Origin: Chitinophaga pinensis
Lineage (GTDB): Bacteria > Bacteroidota > Bacteroidia > Chitinophagales > Chitinophagaceae
Direction: 5' to 3'
Assembly (NCBI GenBank): GCA_945874755.1
Contig: CAMCHR010000015.1
Span: forward strand, 1-40,153
DNA: 40,153 nucleotides
In this document: positions 1 through 8,695 of the stretch, in pieces
How the letters are laid out: every line of letters starts with the position of its first letter
How positions within the stretch are numbered: the first letter of the stretch is position 1
Notes under the pieces: generated by a model
Told to the model about the DNA's origin: nothing
Databases searched by the model: none
The model's input: only the letters and a program-made list of their open reading frames with translations
Made by a program: the position numbers and the translations under genes

Positions 1-891
1 GATATCATCCTTTCCTAACTCCTCACTCACCAAAGCCTTTTCTGCCATTTCTAGCACAATATTGTTTCCATAAGGGGTAGAGGCGATCTTGCCATAATCC
101 TTGCCAATAAATTGGGACAAGGTATAAGGGAATCCTTTTTGATCGGCACCTAAAGGGGTAGATTCATAGGCATTGATATCTCCATCACAATTTGCTTCAT
201 AGACTGATTTAGCTAAACTTAAGTTCCAACCTTTAGTATAAAAGCTGTCTACTCTATGCTGATTATTGTATTCGGTTACCCAATTTGGTAATTTTTTGCC
301 ATAATAGGTAGAGCTAATAAAATTACCCGATTTGCTATCATACCAAAAAGCACCGTCCCCACTATGACCAGCAGGAATGATAGCACCTCTATCTTTGATG
401 GAGATGCCATATACTTTACTTTTAAAATTATTAGCCAACTTGATCTCATCTCCAAGTGTCGTAGTCCAAACATTCACTGGGCTCATTTTGCCAGCAGCAC
501 TGCCTTCTACACCTATTGATACAACAGTTGGGTCTTCTACACAATAGACATTTTTTTGCTGATAGTTATCATACCATTGGTTGCCTGTAATGCCATGCAA
601 TGCAGGGGTGGAGCCAGTGTACACTGCAGCATGTCCACATGCAGTCACTGTTGGCACGTATGGGATTAAATTATTATTACAACTGGCCCCCTCATTTACA
701 AAGCGTAAAAAGCCTTGTTGGGAGGTAAAATAGGCTTTAAATTGATTGATATAATCCCAACGCATTTGATCCACCATAATCCCTACAATTAGTTTTGGTT
801 TACTTGAAGTGCTTGATGGGATTGATTTTGGCGCTTGAGCGTTGCTTGCAAAAGACAAGAACAAAAAACATAAAAGGGATAAAATACGCAT
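1..891 (-). CDS. PafA-like alkaline phosphatase family protein (partial, C-terminus outside window)
   Basis: Reading inward from an ATG at 891, the frame stays open for 297 codons to the window edge, so only the N-terminal half is present. Residues 1-20 form a signal peptide ending in a SNAQA-type cleavage region, so the protein is exported. The mature part starts with KLIVGIMVDQMRWDY, with the metal-binding Asp of the alkaline phosphatase superfamily. PTVTACGHAAVYTGSTPALHG follows, where a Thr in PTVTA takes the nucleophile position as in PafA of Chryseobacterium/Elizabethkingia. These enzymes hydrolyse phosphate monoesters in the periplasm or outside the cell using two zinc ions. A phosphodiesterase/nucleotide pyrophosphatase of the same superfamily is the main alternative, because the C-terminal metal ligands cannot be seen. 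It is divergent from the sphingolipid gene to its right, with a 90-bp gap. Confidence 0.82.
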   Translation of the reverse strand, partial: MRILSLLCFLFLSFASNAQAPKSIPSSTSSKPKLIVGIMVDQMRWDYINQFKAYFTSQQGFLRFVNEGASCNNNLIPYVPTVTACGHAAVYTGSTPALHGITGNQWYDNYQQKNVYCVEDPTVVSIGVEGSAAGKMSPVNVWTTTLGDEIKLANNFKSKVYGISIKDRGAIIPAGHSGDGAFWYDSKSGNFISSTYYGKKLPNWVTEYNNQHRVDSFYTKGWNLSLAKSVYEANCDGDINAYESTPLGADQKGFPYTLSQFIGKDYGKIASTPYGNNIVLEMAEKALVSEELGKDDI

Positions 892-954
892 GTTCAAATG
901 ATTTTAGATATGCAAATTACGCATAATTATAGCCTTTGGAAGCTAAAAAATTAT

Positions 955-962
955 TAAATTTG
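955..962 (+). promoter_or_regulatory. -7 box (TAAATTTG) of the serine palmitoyltransferase gene
   Basis: TAAATTTG matches the Bacteroidota TAnnTTTG consensus and lies 19 bases before the ATG at 982. A TTTG at 935-938 could be the -33 element, but its 16-base spacing is slightly short. Confidence 0.55.
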
Positions 963-981
963 CAGGTATAATTACAAATCT

Positions 982-2238
982 ATGGCAGATATATTTGAAA
1001 GGTTAATCAATAACTACGGACCACTTGGTCAACACCGTGAAAGAGCGCATGGTTATTTTGCATTTCCTAAATTAGAAGGGGAAATAGGCTCTAAAATGAA
1101 ATTTAGAGGACAAGAAATGATTGTATGGAGTTTAAACAATTATTTAGGTTTAGCGAATCATCCAGAAGTACGCAAGGCTGATGCAGACGGATCTGCTCAA
1201 TATGGTTTAGCATTACCAATGGGTGCGAGAATGATGAGTGGAAACAGTGATTTACACGAACAATTAGAAAAAGAATTAGCAGTATTTGTGCATAAGGAAG
1301 ATTCAATCCTAATGAACTATGGATACCAAGGTATCATGAGTGCGATTGATTCCATTTGTGGCCGTCATGATGTAGTGGTGTATGATGCGGAATGTCACGC
1401 ATGTATTATTGATGGTTTAAGAATGATTCCCGCTCACCGATTTGTTTTTAAACACAACGATGTGGAAGATTGTGAGAAACAATTACATAGAGCAAAAGCA
1501 TTGATAGACAAACAACAATTAGGTGGGGTATTGGTGATTACAGAAGGCGTATTTGGAATGGCGGGTGATCAAGGTTGTATAAAGGAGATTGCTGCATTGA
1601 AAAAGAAAGTTCCATTCCGTTTATTGGTGGACGATGCGCATGGATTTGGTACATTAGGTGCAACTGGTGCAGGTGCAGGAGAGGCTCAAGGTTGCCAGGA
1701 CGAAATTGATCTTTACTTTTCTACTTTTGCTAAAAGTATGGCATCGATTGGTGCTTTTATGGCTGGGCCAAAAAATATCATTGATTATATCCGTTATAAT
1801 ATTCGTTCTCAAATTTTCGCCAAAAGTTTACCAATGCCCTATGTGGTAGGTAACCTCAAGCGCTTAGAATTGTTAAGATCAAAACCAGAATTGAAAGCAA
1901 ATTTGTGGAAGAATGCATTGGCATTACAAAATGGATTGAAAGAAAGAGGATTTGATATTGGTAAAACCGATTCTGTAGTAACACCTGTGTATATGAAAGG
2001 AGGGGTAGAAGAAGCCACCGCTATGGTGATGGATATCAGAGAGAATTATAAAATCTTCTGTTCTATTGTGGTGTATCCTGTCATTCCAAAAGGACATATC
2101 ATTTACAGATTGATTCCAACTGCGGTGCACACACAGGAGGAGATTGATTTGACATTAAAAGCATTTAGTGAGACCAAGGCAAAGTTGGATGCAGGTGCTT
2201 ATAAAGTGGCTGAAATCCCAGACATGGCCAATAAATAA
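982..2238 (+). CDS. spt: Serine palmitoyltransferase (PLP-dependent alpha-oxoamine synthase)
   Basis: The 418-residue protein is a fold-type I PLP enzyme of the alpha-oxoamine synthase family. It condenses L-serine with a long-chain acyl-CoA to 3-ketosphinganine, the first step of sphingolipid synthesis. Visible landmarks are SLNNYLGLANHPEV near residue 50, H139 in the AECHACI segment (the PLP-stacking position), DDAHG with D217/D218 and H220, and STFAKS with K251 as the expected Schiff-base lysine. The N-terminal YGPLGxHxxxxHGYFxFPKLEGEIG block is typical of Bacteroidota SPT rather than of Kbl or BioF. Length is normal. No other sphingolipid gene is adjacent. The gene is monocistronic, with its own -7 box and terminator. 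Kbl (2-amino-3-ketobutyrate CoA ligase) is the main alternative and is the usual misannotation. Confidence 0.85.
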   Translation: MADIFERLINNYGPLGQHRERAHGYFAFPKLEGEIGSKMKFRGQEMIVWSLNNYLGLANHPEVRKADADGSAQYGLALPMGARMMSGNSDLHEQLEKELAVFVHKEDSILMNYGYQGIMSAIDSICGRHDVVVYDAECHACIIDGLRMIPAHRFVFKHNDVEDCEKQLHRAKALIDKQQLGGVLVITEGVFGMAGDQGCIKEIAALKKKVPFRLLVDDAHGFGTLGATGAGAGEAQGCQDEIDLYFSTFAKSMASIGAFMAGPKNIIDYIRYNIRSQIFAKSLPMPYVVGNLKRLELLRSKPELKANLWKNALALQNGLKERGFDIGKTDSVVTPVYMKGGVEEATAMVMDIRENYKIFCSIVVYPVIPKGHIIYRLIPTAVHTQEEIDLTLKAFSETKAKLDAGAYKVAEIPDMANK

Positions 2239-2276
2239 AATTGAATCTTTTATAATTTGATTGAATTTGAATATAA

Positions 2277-2309
2277 ATGAGTCTCCTACAAAGAGGCTCA
2301 TTTTTTTTT
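2277..2309 (+). terminator. Rho-independent terminator after serine palmitoyltransferase
   Basis: ATGAGTCTC (2277-2285) pairs with GAGGCTCAT (2293-2301), with one wobble pair and a 7-base loop, and runs directly into nine T. On the minus strand the downstream tract is only TTTATATT, so it would act weakly for the convergent BrkB gene. Confidence 0.85.
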
Positions 2310-3243
2310 AATTAAAATAATCTATCTCGTCTTGTTCTTTTTTAAGCATTTCAATACTTACGTTCAACTCGAATCCAATCAATAAAATAAGGGCATTGAT
2401 ATAAATTAAGGTCATCACGATAAGTACGGTTCCAATGGAGCCATAAATTTTACTATAGCTACCAAAATTATTGACCCAGTAGGAAAAACCCAAGGTCGTC
2501 ACTAACATTAATGTAGTGGATAAGATGGCACCTGGCGAAAGCAGGGCCCATTTTTCTTTTACGTGTGGCGCATATTTGTAAATAAATGCATTGCCATAAA
2601 ATAAAAGCAAGACAATGATACCCCATCTAATACTATTCCAATAAGGTAAGATTGTTTTTCTTTTAATGTCGAATAATTCTCTTAATAAGGTGGTCAATTG
2701 ATCCTGTCCAATCAATACTAGAAGGCTTGCAAAAACAAGCAACATTAAAATTAATGTTAAGCGAAGCGCCCTCATTCTTTGATGCAGAAAGAAGGGTCTG
2801 TTTTGCATAATGGATTTGTCAAAACTTCTAATGATGCCTGTCATGGCATTAGAAGCGTAAAATAACAATAATAGGAAACCAAAGGAGAAGATACCAACGT
2901 GTTGACTTAATAAATCATTGATGATATCCAAAATAAATCGGTAGGTACTTGAATTAGGCGAGATGTCCTTAAAAATAGAAAGAATCTGTTTTTTAATTTT
3001 TAAACTTTTGGGGAAATAGGGGATGATCGAAAATAAAAATAAGAAGCCCGCAGGCAAAGCCATAATCAGATTAAAGGAAATGGCGGATGCTCGATCATAG
3101 AGTCCAATGGTATTCAATTGTTTGAACAAAAATTGAATTACTTGAAATAAATTTACTTCTTGAAACCCAGGTATGACAATGCGTTTAGCTTGCTGCTTTG
3201 CAAATTGCAGCGGAATTTGTAGGTATTGTATTATTTTTTTCAA
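2308..3243 (-). CDS. YihY/virulence factor BrkB family membrane protein
   Basis: This is a 311-residue polytopic inner-membrane protein. It has an initial cytoplasmic segment, the family-typical LYDRASAISFNLIMALPAGFLFLFSIIPYFP stretch near residues 48-78, and several hydrophobic helices: about 115-135 (GIFSFGFLLLLFYASNAMTG), 155-178, 205-225, 235-258 and 268-290. The family is called BrkB/YihY and was once mislabelled RNase BN. Its molecular function is not settled, and a transport or envelope role is usually assumed. A stop codon lies directly upstream, and the only plausible start is TTG at 3243; the next in-frame ATG would remove the first membrane segment. It follows mltG by 37 bases and is probably cotranscribed with it. 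Confidence 0.85.
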   Translation of the reverse strand: MKKIIQYLQIPLQFAKQQAKRIVIPGFQEVNLFQVIQFLFKQLNTIGLYDRASAISFNLIMALPAGFLFLFSIIPYFPKSLKIKKQILSIFKDISPNSSTYRFILDIINDLLSQHVGIFSFGFLLLLFYASNAMTGIIRSFDKSIMQNRPFFLHQRMRALRLTLILMLLVFASLLVLIGQDQLTTLLRELFDIKRKTILPYWNSIRWGIIVLLLFYGNAFIYKYAPHVKEKWALLSPGAILSTTLMLVTTLGFSYWVNNFGSYSKIYGSIGTVLIVMTLIYINALILLIGFELNVSIEMLKKEQDEIDYFN

Positions 3244-3280
3244 CTAATGAAAGGGCTATTTATAATTAATTTGTCAACTA

Positions 3281-4315
3281 TTATTTTCCATCGCTATTAT
3301 TTTCTATTGCTTTTTTAGCTTGGTAGGCGTCTAGTTTTTTCTGGTATTCCTTTGCATATCGATCATGTTCGGCATAGTTATTACTAAAATGATGGTACCC
3401 ACTAAAGTCTGCTTTTGCCACAAAGTAAATATAATCCGTTTTTGGGGCATCCAATACTAAGTCAATGGTTTTGGCTGCAGGGGTGCAAATAGGACCAGGA
3501 GGCAGGCCTTTGATACGGTAAGTATTATAGGGAGAGGCGTTGGATAAATATTTTTCATAAATACGTGTGATGGTAAAATCTTGCATCGCGTATTTGATGG
3601 TTGGACATGCTTGCAAAGGCATTTGCTTTTCTAATCTGTTTTGGTAAACACTTGCAATTAAGGATTTATCTGAGTCGAAATTGGTTTCTTCTTCCACAAT
3701 AGAAGCCAAAGTATAGATTTGATTTTGACTCAGGCCTTTAGTCGCTGCTTTTTGAATACGTTTGTTTTGACTCCAAAAATAAATTTGCGCCTTTTGTAAT
3801 TTGCTTAAAATTTGAGCCATTGAACTACTCCAATAATATTCGTAGGTATTGGGTATGAGCAAAGCAAAGAGTTGAGTGGTATCTGTATTGAAAGCTTGTA
3901 AAGAATCATTGCTACTTAAATAGGTCATGACTACTGCACTGTCTCTATCGAAAGCCTTTGCGATTAGTTTTGCCAATTCCCCTTTTGTGCGCACTTTATT
4001 CAATACCAATTTTACCGTTGCTTGTCGATTGTTTCTTAACATTCTTATGATATCAAGTACACTGGTTTTTCTTTTTACAAGGAATCTGCCAGCTTTTATC
4101 TTTTCTTCGACTTTCAACACTTTAGCAAGTAGTAAAAAACTCGTTTTTTCGTAGATGATTTTTTTAGACACTAAACTATCAGCGAGTTGATTCAAACCTT
4201 CATTCTCATATTCAAAATAGACTTGCTCTTGGTTAAAATGCGTACTCTTAACAAATACAATAAAGAAAACATAAAATACAATAACACTAATTAGTATTGA
4301 TAGTAGATTTTTCAT
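3281..4315 (-). CDS. mltG: Endolytic murein transglycosylase MltG
   Basis: The 344-residue protein has one N-terminal membrane anchor (about residues 4-23) and a periplasmic YceG domain. MltG cleaves nascent peptidoglycan glycan strands inside the chain and so sets their length. The catalytic motif is seen at ASIVEEETNF, where E208 is the expected catalytic glutamate. It is followed by the family pattern ASVYQNRLEKQMPLQACPTIKYA and, near 270-280, YNTYRIKGLPPGPICTPA. Length matches other MltG proteins. A strong terminator lies between secG and this gene, so it needs its own promoter upstream of 4315. The BrkB-family gene follows on the same strand. Confidence 0.93.
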   Translation of the reverse strand: MKNLLSILISVIVFYVFFIVFVKSTHFNQEQVYFEYENEGLNQLADSLVSKKIIYEKTSFLLLAKVLKVEEKIKAGRFLVKRKTSVLDIIRMLRNNRQATVKLVLNKVRTKGELAKLIAKAFDRDSAVVMTYLSSNDSLQAFNTDTTQLFALLIPNTYEYYWSSSMAQILSKLQKAQIYFWSQNKRIQKAATKGLSQNQIYTLASIVEEETNFDSDKSLIASVYQNRLEKQMPLQACPTIKYAMQDFTITRIYEKYLSNASPYNTYRIKGLPPGPICTPAAKTIDLVLDAPKTDYIYFVAKADFSGYHHFSNNYAEHDRYAKEYQKKLDAYQAKKAIENNSDGK

Positions 4316-4330
4316 ATCAACTAAAATACA

Positions 4331-4361
4331 AAAAAAATCCCCACCATTTGGATGGTGGGGA
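4331..4361 (-). terminator. Rho-independent terminator after secG
   Basis: Perfect 9-base arms TCCCCACCA (4338-4346) and TGGTGGGGA (4353-4361) have a 6-base loop. Read on the minus strand they are followed by a run of seven T (A run at 4331-4337). It ends the miaB-to-secG transcription unit and separates it from mltG. Confidence 0.93.
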
Positions 4362-4403
4362 AAAATACTATTTTAAAAAGAATGAATACACATTCTATTT
4401 GAA

Positions 4404-4748
4404 TTACTTCTTGTTTGTGTCCATCGCTGGTGGCGGTGGAGGAGGAGGAGCTAATTGAGTTGCTGGGCTTGTTGTAGTAGAAGTATTGACTTTGTCTAAT
4501 ACGCTATTTCCATTGTTAGTATCACCACTCAAGAATAAGGTAGATGTGATGGCTAATATTGCAATTACAGAGGCGAAAATCCAAGTGCCTTTTTCAAGTA
4601 CATCTGTCGTTTGCTTCACACCCATGAAATTGTTACTCAATCCACCTACATTGGCGTTTAATCCACCACCTTTTGGATTTTGGATCAATACCATGAATCC
4701 TAAAGCGACACAGGCTACAACGACTAATATTAAAAAGAAAGTTATCAT
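4404..4748 (-). CDS. secG: Preprotein translocase subunit SecG
   Basis: This is the small accessory subunit of the SecYEG channel. The 114-residue protein has two membrane helices, about residues 3-22 and 56-74. They are joined by the family-defining loop LIQNPKGGGLNANVGG and the FMGVKQTTDVLEKGTW segment. After helix 2 there is a Thr/Ser-rich tail with seven consecutive prolines (residues 101-107), coded at 4428-4448. Its ATG overlaps the stop of the upstream TPR gene (ATGA, 4745-4748), which indicates translational coupling. The gene is the last of the cluster and is followed by a strong terminator. Confidence 0.95.
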   Translation of the reverse strand: MITFFLILVVVACVALGFMVLIQNPKGGGLNANVGGLSNNFMGVKQTTDVLEKGTWIFASVIAILAITSTLFLSGDTNNGNSVLDKVNTSTTTSPATQLAPPPPPPPAMDTNKK

Positions 4749-5476
4749 TTGTTATTTTTTAAATGTTCTATACGGGATGCAAAATAAACGGATTTTTCAG
4801 GAAAAATAAAACTTAATTTTTCATAAGTGGCAATGGCTTTCTTTAAATTCCCTTGTTTTTCCCATATTTCAGCCATAGATTCGGTTAAAATATCCGCTGG
4901 GATATTGGCTTTTTCGGCAATTTGAGCAATGATTTGCTCCTGATCGGCCCCTAATGTACCAATTTGGTCAAGCTGGTCTACACCATCCTTGTTTTTAATC
5001 ACTTTAAGCCAGGCAGTAAAACTTCGTAGCTGTTGGGTAAATTTATCTTGAGGGAGCTTAGAAAGGTCTAATTCGATGCCTTGAGCGGCAAAATAGTCTT
5101 TCTGTAAGCTTGTAGTCGTTTCTTTCTCATAATCTAACACATCAGATGCATCCACTTCTTCATTGAATTTTGCCACTTGACTGTTGAGTAAGGTATTTAA
5201 TTTGGCATCTGCAGGCGCATTGACTTCAGTTTGGGCTAATTGATTCATTAAACAATGTAAATGAAGACTAGAAGGGAAATAAGCAGTTGCTTTACACAAT
5301 TGTGCGGCTAATAACGGGGAGGCAATCAGCTGGTATTTTTTTGCCAAAAGAAATTGAATCGTTGGCGCATAGGGATGATCCAGAGCAAACTTTTCAAGGG
5401 TATCAGTTTCGATGGCTTCTAATGAAGCATGTCCTGTCCATTGTTTAACTATATCGTTGATCATTAGTGCACTCAT
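4745..5476 (-). CDS. TPR-containing protein of unknown function
   Basis: This 243-residue soluble protein has no signal peptide or membrane segment. The C-terminal part (about residues 200-240) reads as a tetratricopeptide repeat: TESMAEIWEKQGNLKKAIATYEKLSFIFPEKS. The N-terminal part is helical (residues 5-75) and could be a degenerate repeat region. The middle, about 85-175, is charged and probably less structured. A protein of this type sits between lptE and secG in many Bacteroidota. A role in envelope assembly or secretion is an inference from that context only. It starts 3 bases after the lptE stop and overlaps secG by 4 bases, so expression is probably tightly coupled. Confidence 0.75.
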   Translation of the reverse strand: MSALMINDIVKQWTGHASLEAIETDTLEKFALDHPYAPTIQFLLAKKYQLIASPLLAAQLCKATAYFPSSLHLHCLMNQLAQTEVNAPADAKLNTLLNSQVAKFNEEVDASDVLDYEKETTTSLQKDYFAAQGIELDLSKLPQDKFTQQLRSFTAWLKVIKNKDGVDQLDQIGTLGADQEQIIAQIAEKANIPADILTESMAEIWEKQGNLKKAIATYEKLSFIFPEKSVYFASRIEHLKNNK

Positions 5477-5479
5477 GCT

Positions 5480-5986
5480 TTACCAGTTTGAAAAAATTTG
5501 ATTAAAAATATCATCCGTAATACTACGAATAATTTCATCCATTAATTGACCCTCGGCTTGATTTAAAGTCAAATTGGCTGAGAAATCAAAATTACGAGAT
5601 ACATCAAATTCAAGTTCTTTATTTTCCAATGTCTTTTTCAAAACAACATGCACCGTCACCGTAAGTCTATTACTTGCAGCTGCTTGCCCACTCACACCTA
5701 CAGTTTGTGAAGGATCATAGTTGGTAACGGTCGCAAAAATTTGATAGTGTGCGTCGTCACTATTGGTTCTTGTTAATTTTGTTTGACCAATGATTTTTTG
5801 TAAAATTTTATCTGTCAACAGGGGTGCCAACTGCGGGTTGACATATCTTGCTTTGTTTTCAATAAATCCAATCTTAACTGTCTTTACATTATCGGGGATC
5901 ATCGCATCCTTAAAACTATAGATACCACAAGAAGTTAGTAGGATACATAGGCTGATAGAGCTTAATATAGATAGTTTATTCTTCAA
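5480..5986 (-). CDS. lptE: LptE-like LPS-assembly lipoprotein
   Basis: This is the outer-membrane lipoprotein partner of LptD, which inserts lipopolysaccharide into the outer leaflet. From TTG at 5986 the protein begins with a compact lipoprotein signal, MKNKLSILSSISLCILL, then the lipobox LTSC, giving 168 residues. A longer frame opens at GTG 6025, but it adds 13 hydrophilic residues before the signal peptide and lies deeper inside the upstream gene, so TTG is preferred. After the lipidated Cys the GIYSF start and the pattern of IPDNVKTVKIGFIEN, PQLAPLLTDKI and YQIFATVTNYDPSQ agree with the Bacteroidota LptE family. The start overlaps the 3' end of the sigma-54 regulator gene by 11 bases. 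Confidence 0.82.
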   Translation of the reverse strand: MKNKLSILSSISLCILLTSCGIYSFKDAMIPDNVKTVKIGFIENKARYVNPQLAPLLTDKILQKIIGQTKLTRTNSDDAHYQIFATVTNYDPSQTVGVSGQAAASNRLTVTVHVVLKKTLENKELEFDVSRNFDFSANLTLNQAEGQLMDEIIRSITDDIFNQIFSNW

Positions 5987-7232
5987 TGTCGTATTCTTTA
6001 ATTTTTCTGTACAATGTTCTTTCACTTATGCCTAGGTCGGTAGAAGCATCTTTACGGCGACCTCTATGTTTTTTAAGTGCCTTTAAAATTAGTTCTTTTT
6101 CTTTATCCATGATATTTAAAGACTCTTCTATTTCATAATGGTTCTGTAGGTCATTATCAATAATGACTGGTTGATGATGCGGTAATTGCATTGCATTACT
6201 AGGCATGCTCACGTTAGAGACTGGGGCATGGGATGGGCTAATATCTTCCTTTAATTCATTGATGATGGCTTCTTTAGTAAAATGGGCTGCTTGTCCAGAT
6301 AAGCTTGGGTTCTGTAATATCTCTAAAAACATTTTCTTTAACTCATTGACATCCTTTTTCATGTCAAAAAATAGTTTGTATAAAATTTCACGCTCATTGG
6401 CAAATTCGCCAACTGGTGTATTGCCAGTGACCATTGGCATTTTATGCGCTGTATGTTTTGGTAAAAAGCTATTTAATTGCGCTGCATCTATGTGGTCGTT
6501 TTTACTCAATACAGAAATCTGTTCTGCAATATTTTTCAATTCACGCACATTACCTGGCCAACCATATGTTGTCAATAATCCTCTTGCTTCTTCGTCTAAA
6601 TAAATGGGTTTGGTCTTATATTTTTCAGCAAAATCCACCACGAATTTTCTAAAAAGTAAGGGGATATCTTCCTTGCGGTCTCTTAATGAAGGAACACGAA
6701 TAGGCACGGTGTTCAATCTATAATATAAATCTTCTCTAAATCTTCCTTTTTCTGTGAATTCAATTAATTCTCTATTGGTTGCAGCAATTACACGTACATC
6801 TGTTTTTTGCACTTTAGATGAACCAACGCGAATGTATTCCCCCGTTTCTAACACACGTAATAATCTGGCCTGTGTACCCAATGGCAATTCGCCTATTTCA
6901 TCTAAGAAAATAGTACCACCACTGACTGTTTCAAAATAACCTTTTCGGCTATCCACCGCACCCGTGAATGCACCTTTTTCGTGTCCAAATAATTCCGAAT
7001 CAATGGTACCTTCTGGAATCGCGCCACAGTTAACTGCAATAAATGGATTGTGTTTTCTGGAGGATAGGCTATGAATGATTTGTGAAAAAACTTCTTTACC
7101 AACACCACTTTCACCCACAATAAGCACCGTTAAATCTGTTGCAGCAACTTGCTCCGCAGTATTTAAAGCATGATTCAGCAAGGGCGTATTGCCAATGATA
7201 CTGAATCTGTTTTTTAATGATTGTAAATCCAT
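5976..7232 (-). CDS. Sigma-54-dependent transcriptional activator (AAA+ and Fis HTH, no receiver domain)
   Basis: The 418-residue protein uses ATP hydrolysis to remodel RpoN-RNA polymerase at -24/-12 promoters. The AAA+ domain fills residues 10-250: Walker A GESGVGKE (40-47), the sigma-54 contact loop GAFTGA (87-92, intact), Walker B GGTIFLDEIGE (105-115) and the GRFREDLYYRLN arginine-finger region. Residues 380-418 form a Fis-type helix-turn-helix (KHRGRRKDASTDLGISERTLYRKIKEYDI). There is no N-terminal receiver, GAF or PAS domain, so control must come from expression level or the unassigned linker (about 270-370). It starts 27 bases after miaB and overlaps lptE. Targets cannot be identified from this window. 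Confidence 0.92.
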   Translation of the reverse strand: MDLQSLKNRFSIIGNTPLLNHALNTAEQVAATDLTVLIVGESGVGKEVFSQIIHSLSSRKHNPFIAVNCGAIPEGTIDSELFGHEKGAFTGAVDSRKGYFETVSGGTIFLDEIGELPLGTQARLLRVLETGEYIRVGSSKVQKTDVRVIAATNRELIEFTEKGRFREDLYYRLNTVPIRVPSLRDRKEDIPLLFRKFVVDFAEKYKTKPIYLDEEARGLLTTYGWPGNVRELKNIAEQISVLSKNDHIDAAQLNSFLPKHTAHKMPMVTGNTPVGEFANEREILYKLFFDMKKDVNELKKMFLEILQNPSLSGQAAHFTKEAIINELKEDISPSHAPVSNVSMPSNAMQLPHHQPVIIDNDLQNHYEIEESLNIMDKEKELILKALKKHRGRRKDASTDLGISERTLYRKIKEYDIEE

Positions 7233-7240
7233 GGTATGAA

Positions 7241-7265
7241 TAAATTAAATTAAATTAAATTAAAT
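7241..7265. repeat. Pentanucleotide tandem repeat (TAAAT)x5
   Basis: Five perfect TAAAT units fill the miaB-regulator gap. The miaB stop codon (7260-7262) lies inside the repeat, and the regulator ATG is 8 bases beyond its left end. Confidence 0.95.
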
Positions 7266-8678
7266 GAGTTCTCCTAATAAAGTACCTTTTGTAAAATCTT
7301 GAATCTTGACTTGTGCGTAGTCTCCTTTTTGATAATCGAATTTGCCTTTTGGAAAAACCACAACTTTGTTTTGACTATTTCGTCCCATCCATTCTGCCTC
7401 GTTTCTTTTACTATTTCCTTCTATCAAAACTTCAAATATGCTACCCACATCTCGCTTATTACTTTCATTGGATAAAGTCCATTGTAGGTCTACAATTTCT
7501 TGTAACCTTCTTTTTTTAGTCACTAAATCAACATCATCTTCATATCTTCTTTCGGCTAATGTTCCGGGACGTTCAGAATAAAAATACATATAGCTCAAAT
7601 CATAATTGGCATATTGCAAGAGGCTAAGGGTGTCTTTATGATCCTCCTCGGTTTCTGTACAAAATCCTGCAATGATATCTGATGTAATACTACAGGTAGG
7701 TAATAAAGCACGAATGCGGTCAATCTTGGCCTTATACCATTCTCTGGTATAAGTTCTATTCATCAATTGTAAGATCCTTGAACTGCCACTTTGAACAGGA
7801 AGGTGGATGTGTTTGCAAATATTATCGTATTTGACTATAATGTGTAACACTTCGTCGGTAATATCTTTTGGATGAGAAGTGCTAAAACGAACCCTAAGGC
7901 TTGGATCAATTTGCGCAACTTGTTCTAGTAACATCGCAAAAGTTGTAGTGGTATTATCTTCTGTATTACTCCAATAATAGCTGTCCACATTTTGACCTAA
8001 TAACACCACTTCTTTATATCCTTTATCAAATAAGTCTTTACATTCTGCAAGAATAGAAAAGGCATCTCTACTGCGCTCACGGCCTCTTGTGAAAGGCACC
8101 ACACAGAAACTACACATATTATTACATCCACGCATAATAGATACAAATGCACTAATACCATTGTTGTCTAATCTAACGGGTGCAATATCGCCATAGGTTT
8201 CGTCTCTACTCAATAATACATTTACTGCTTTTTGCCCAGTACCAGCTTCGGCAATCAAATTGGGTAGGGTTCTGTATGCATCTGGCCCCACCACTAAGTC
8301 TACTAATTTTTCTTCTTCTAATAATTGGGCTTTCAATCTTTCTGCCATACAACCCAATACACCAACCAAGACACCGGGGTTGGCTTGTTTCAATCTTCTA
8401 AATTCAGTCAATCGCTTGCGTATAGTTAATTCCGCTTTTTCACGAATAGAACAGGTATTGATTAAGATTAAATCCGCTATTTCAATATTTTTAGTGCCTC
8501 CAAAACCATTCTTTTCCAAGATAGCTGCAACCACTTCACTGTCTGCAAAGTTCATTCCACAACCATAACTCTCGATATAGAAGTACTTTTGAAAGACACC
8601 CGAACTAGCCTGGCTAGCATAGGCTTCCCCTTGTCTAGCTTCATACTGGGATTTATCTATCAGTAAATTCAATTCCAT
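7260..8678 (-). CDS. miaB: tRNA-2-methylthio-N6-dimethylallyladenosine synthase MiaB
   Basis: This radical SAM enzyme adds the 2-methylthio group to i6A37 of tRNAs reading UNN codons. From the ATG at 8678 it has 472 residues. The N-terminal UPF0004 domain holds the auxiliary 4Fe-4S ligands C40 (ESYGCGMN), C76 (NTCSIRE) and C110 (GCMAERL). The radical SAM triad is C185, C189 and C192 ([21 protein letters not shown]). A C-terminal TRAM domain follows (about 400-470). The frame is open upstream to a codon at 8792, but those 38 residues are not family-like. A promoter -7 box at 8696-8703 lies just before 8678, so the shorter start is preferred. It heads the cluster with the sigma-54 regulator, lptE, TPR protein and secG. 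Confidence 0.95.
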   Translation of the reverse strand: MELNLLIDKSQYEARQGEAYASQASSGVFQKYFYIESYGCGMNFADSEVVAAILEKNGFGGTKNIEIADLILINTCSIREKAELTIRKRLTEFRRLKQANPGVLVGVLGCMAERLKAQLLEEEKLVDLVVGPDAYRTLPNLIAEAGTGQKAVNVLLSRDETYGDIAPVRLDNNGISAFVSIMRGCNNMCSFCVVPFTRGRERSRDAFSILAECKDLFDKGYKEVVLLGQNVDSYYWSNTEDNTTTTFAMLLEQVAQIDPSLRVRFSTSHPKDITDEVLHIIVKYDNICKHIHLPVQSGSSRILQLMNRTYTREWYKAKIDRIRALLPTCSITSDIIAGFCTETEEDHKDTLSLLQYANYDLSYMYFYSERPGTLAERRYEDDVDLVTKKRRLQEIVDLQWTLSNESNKRDVGSIFEVLIEGNSKRNEAEWMGRNSQNKVVVFPKGKFDYQKGDYAQVKIQDFTKGTLLGELI

Positions 8679-8695
8679 GCACTTATTTTGAACTG

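Noticed and set aside
1103..1306. Small antisense frames inside the serine palmitoyltransferase and other genes
   Set aside because: They are shadows of strongly conserved coding sequence, with no promoter, start context or family resemblance.
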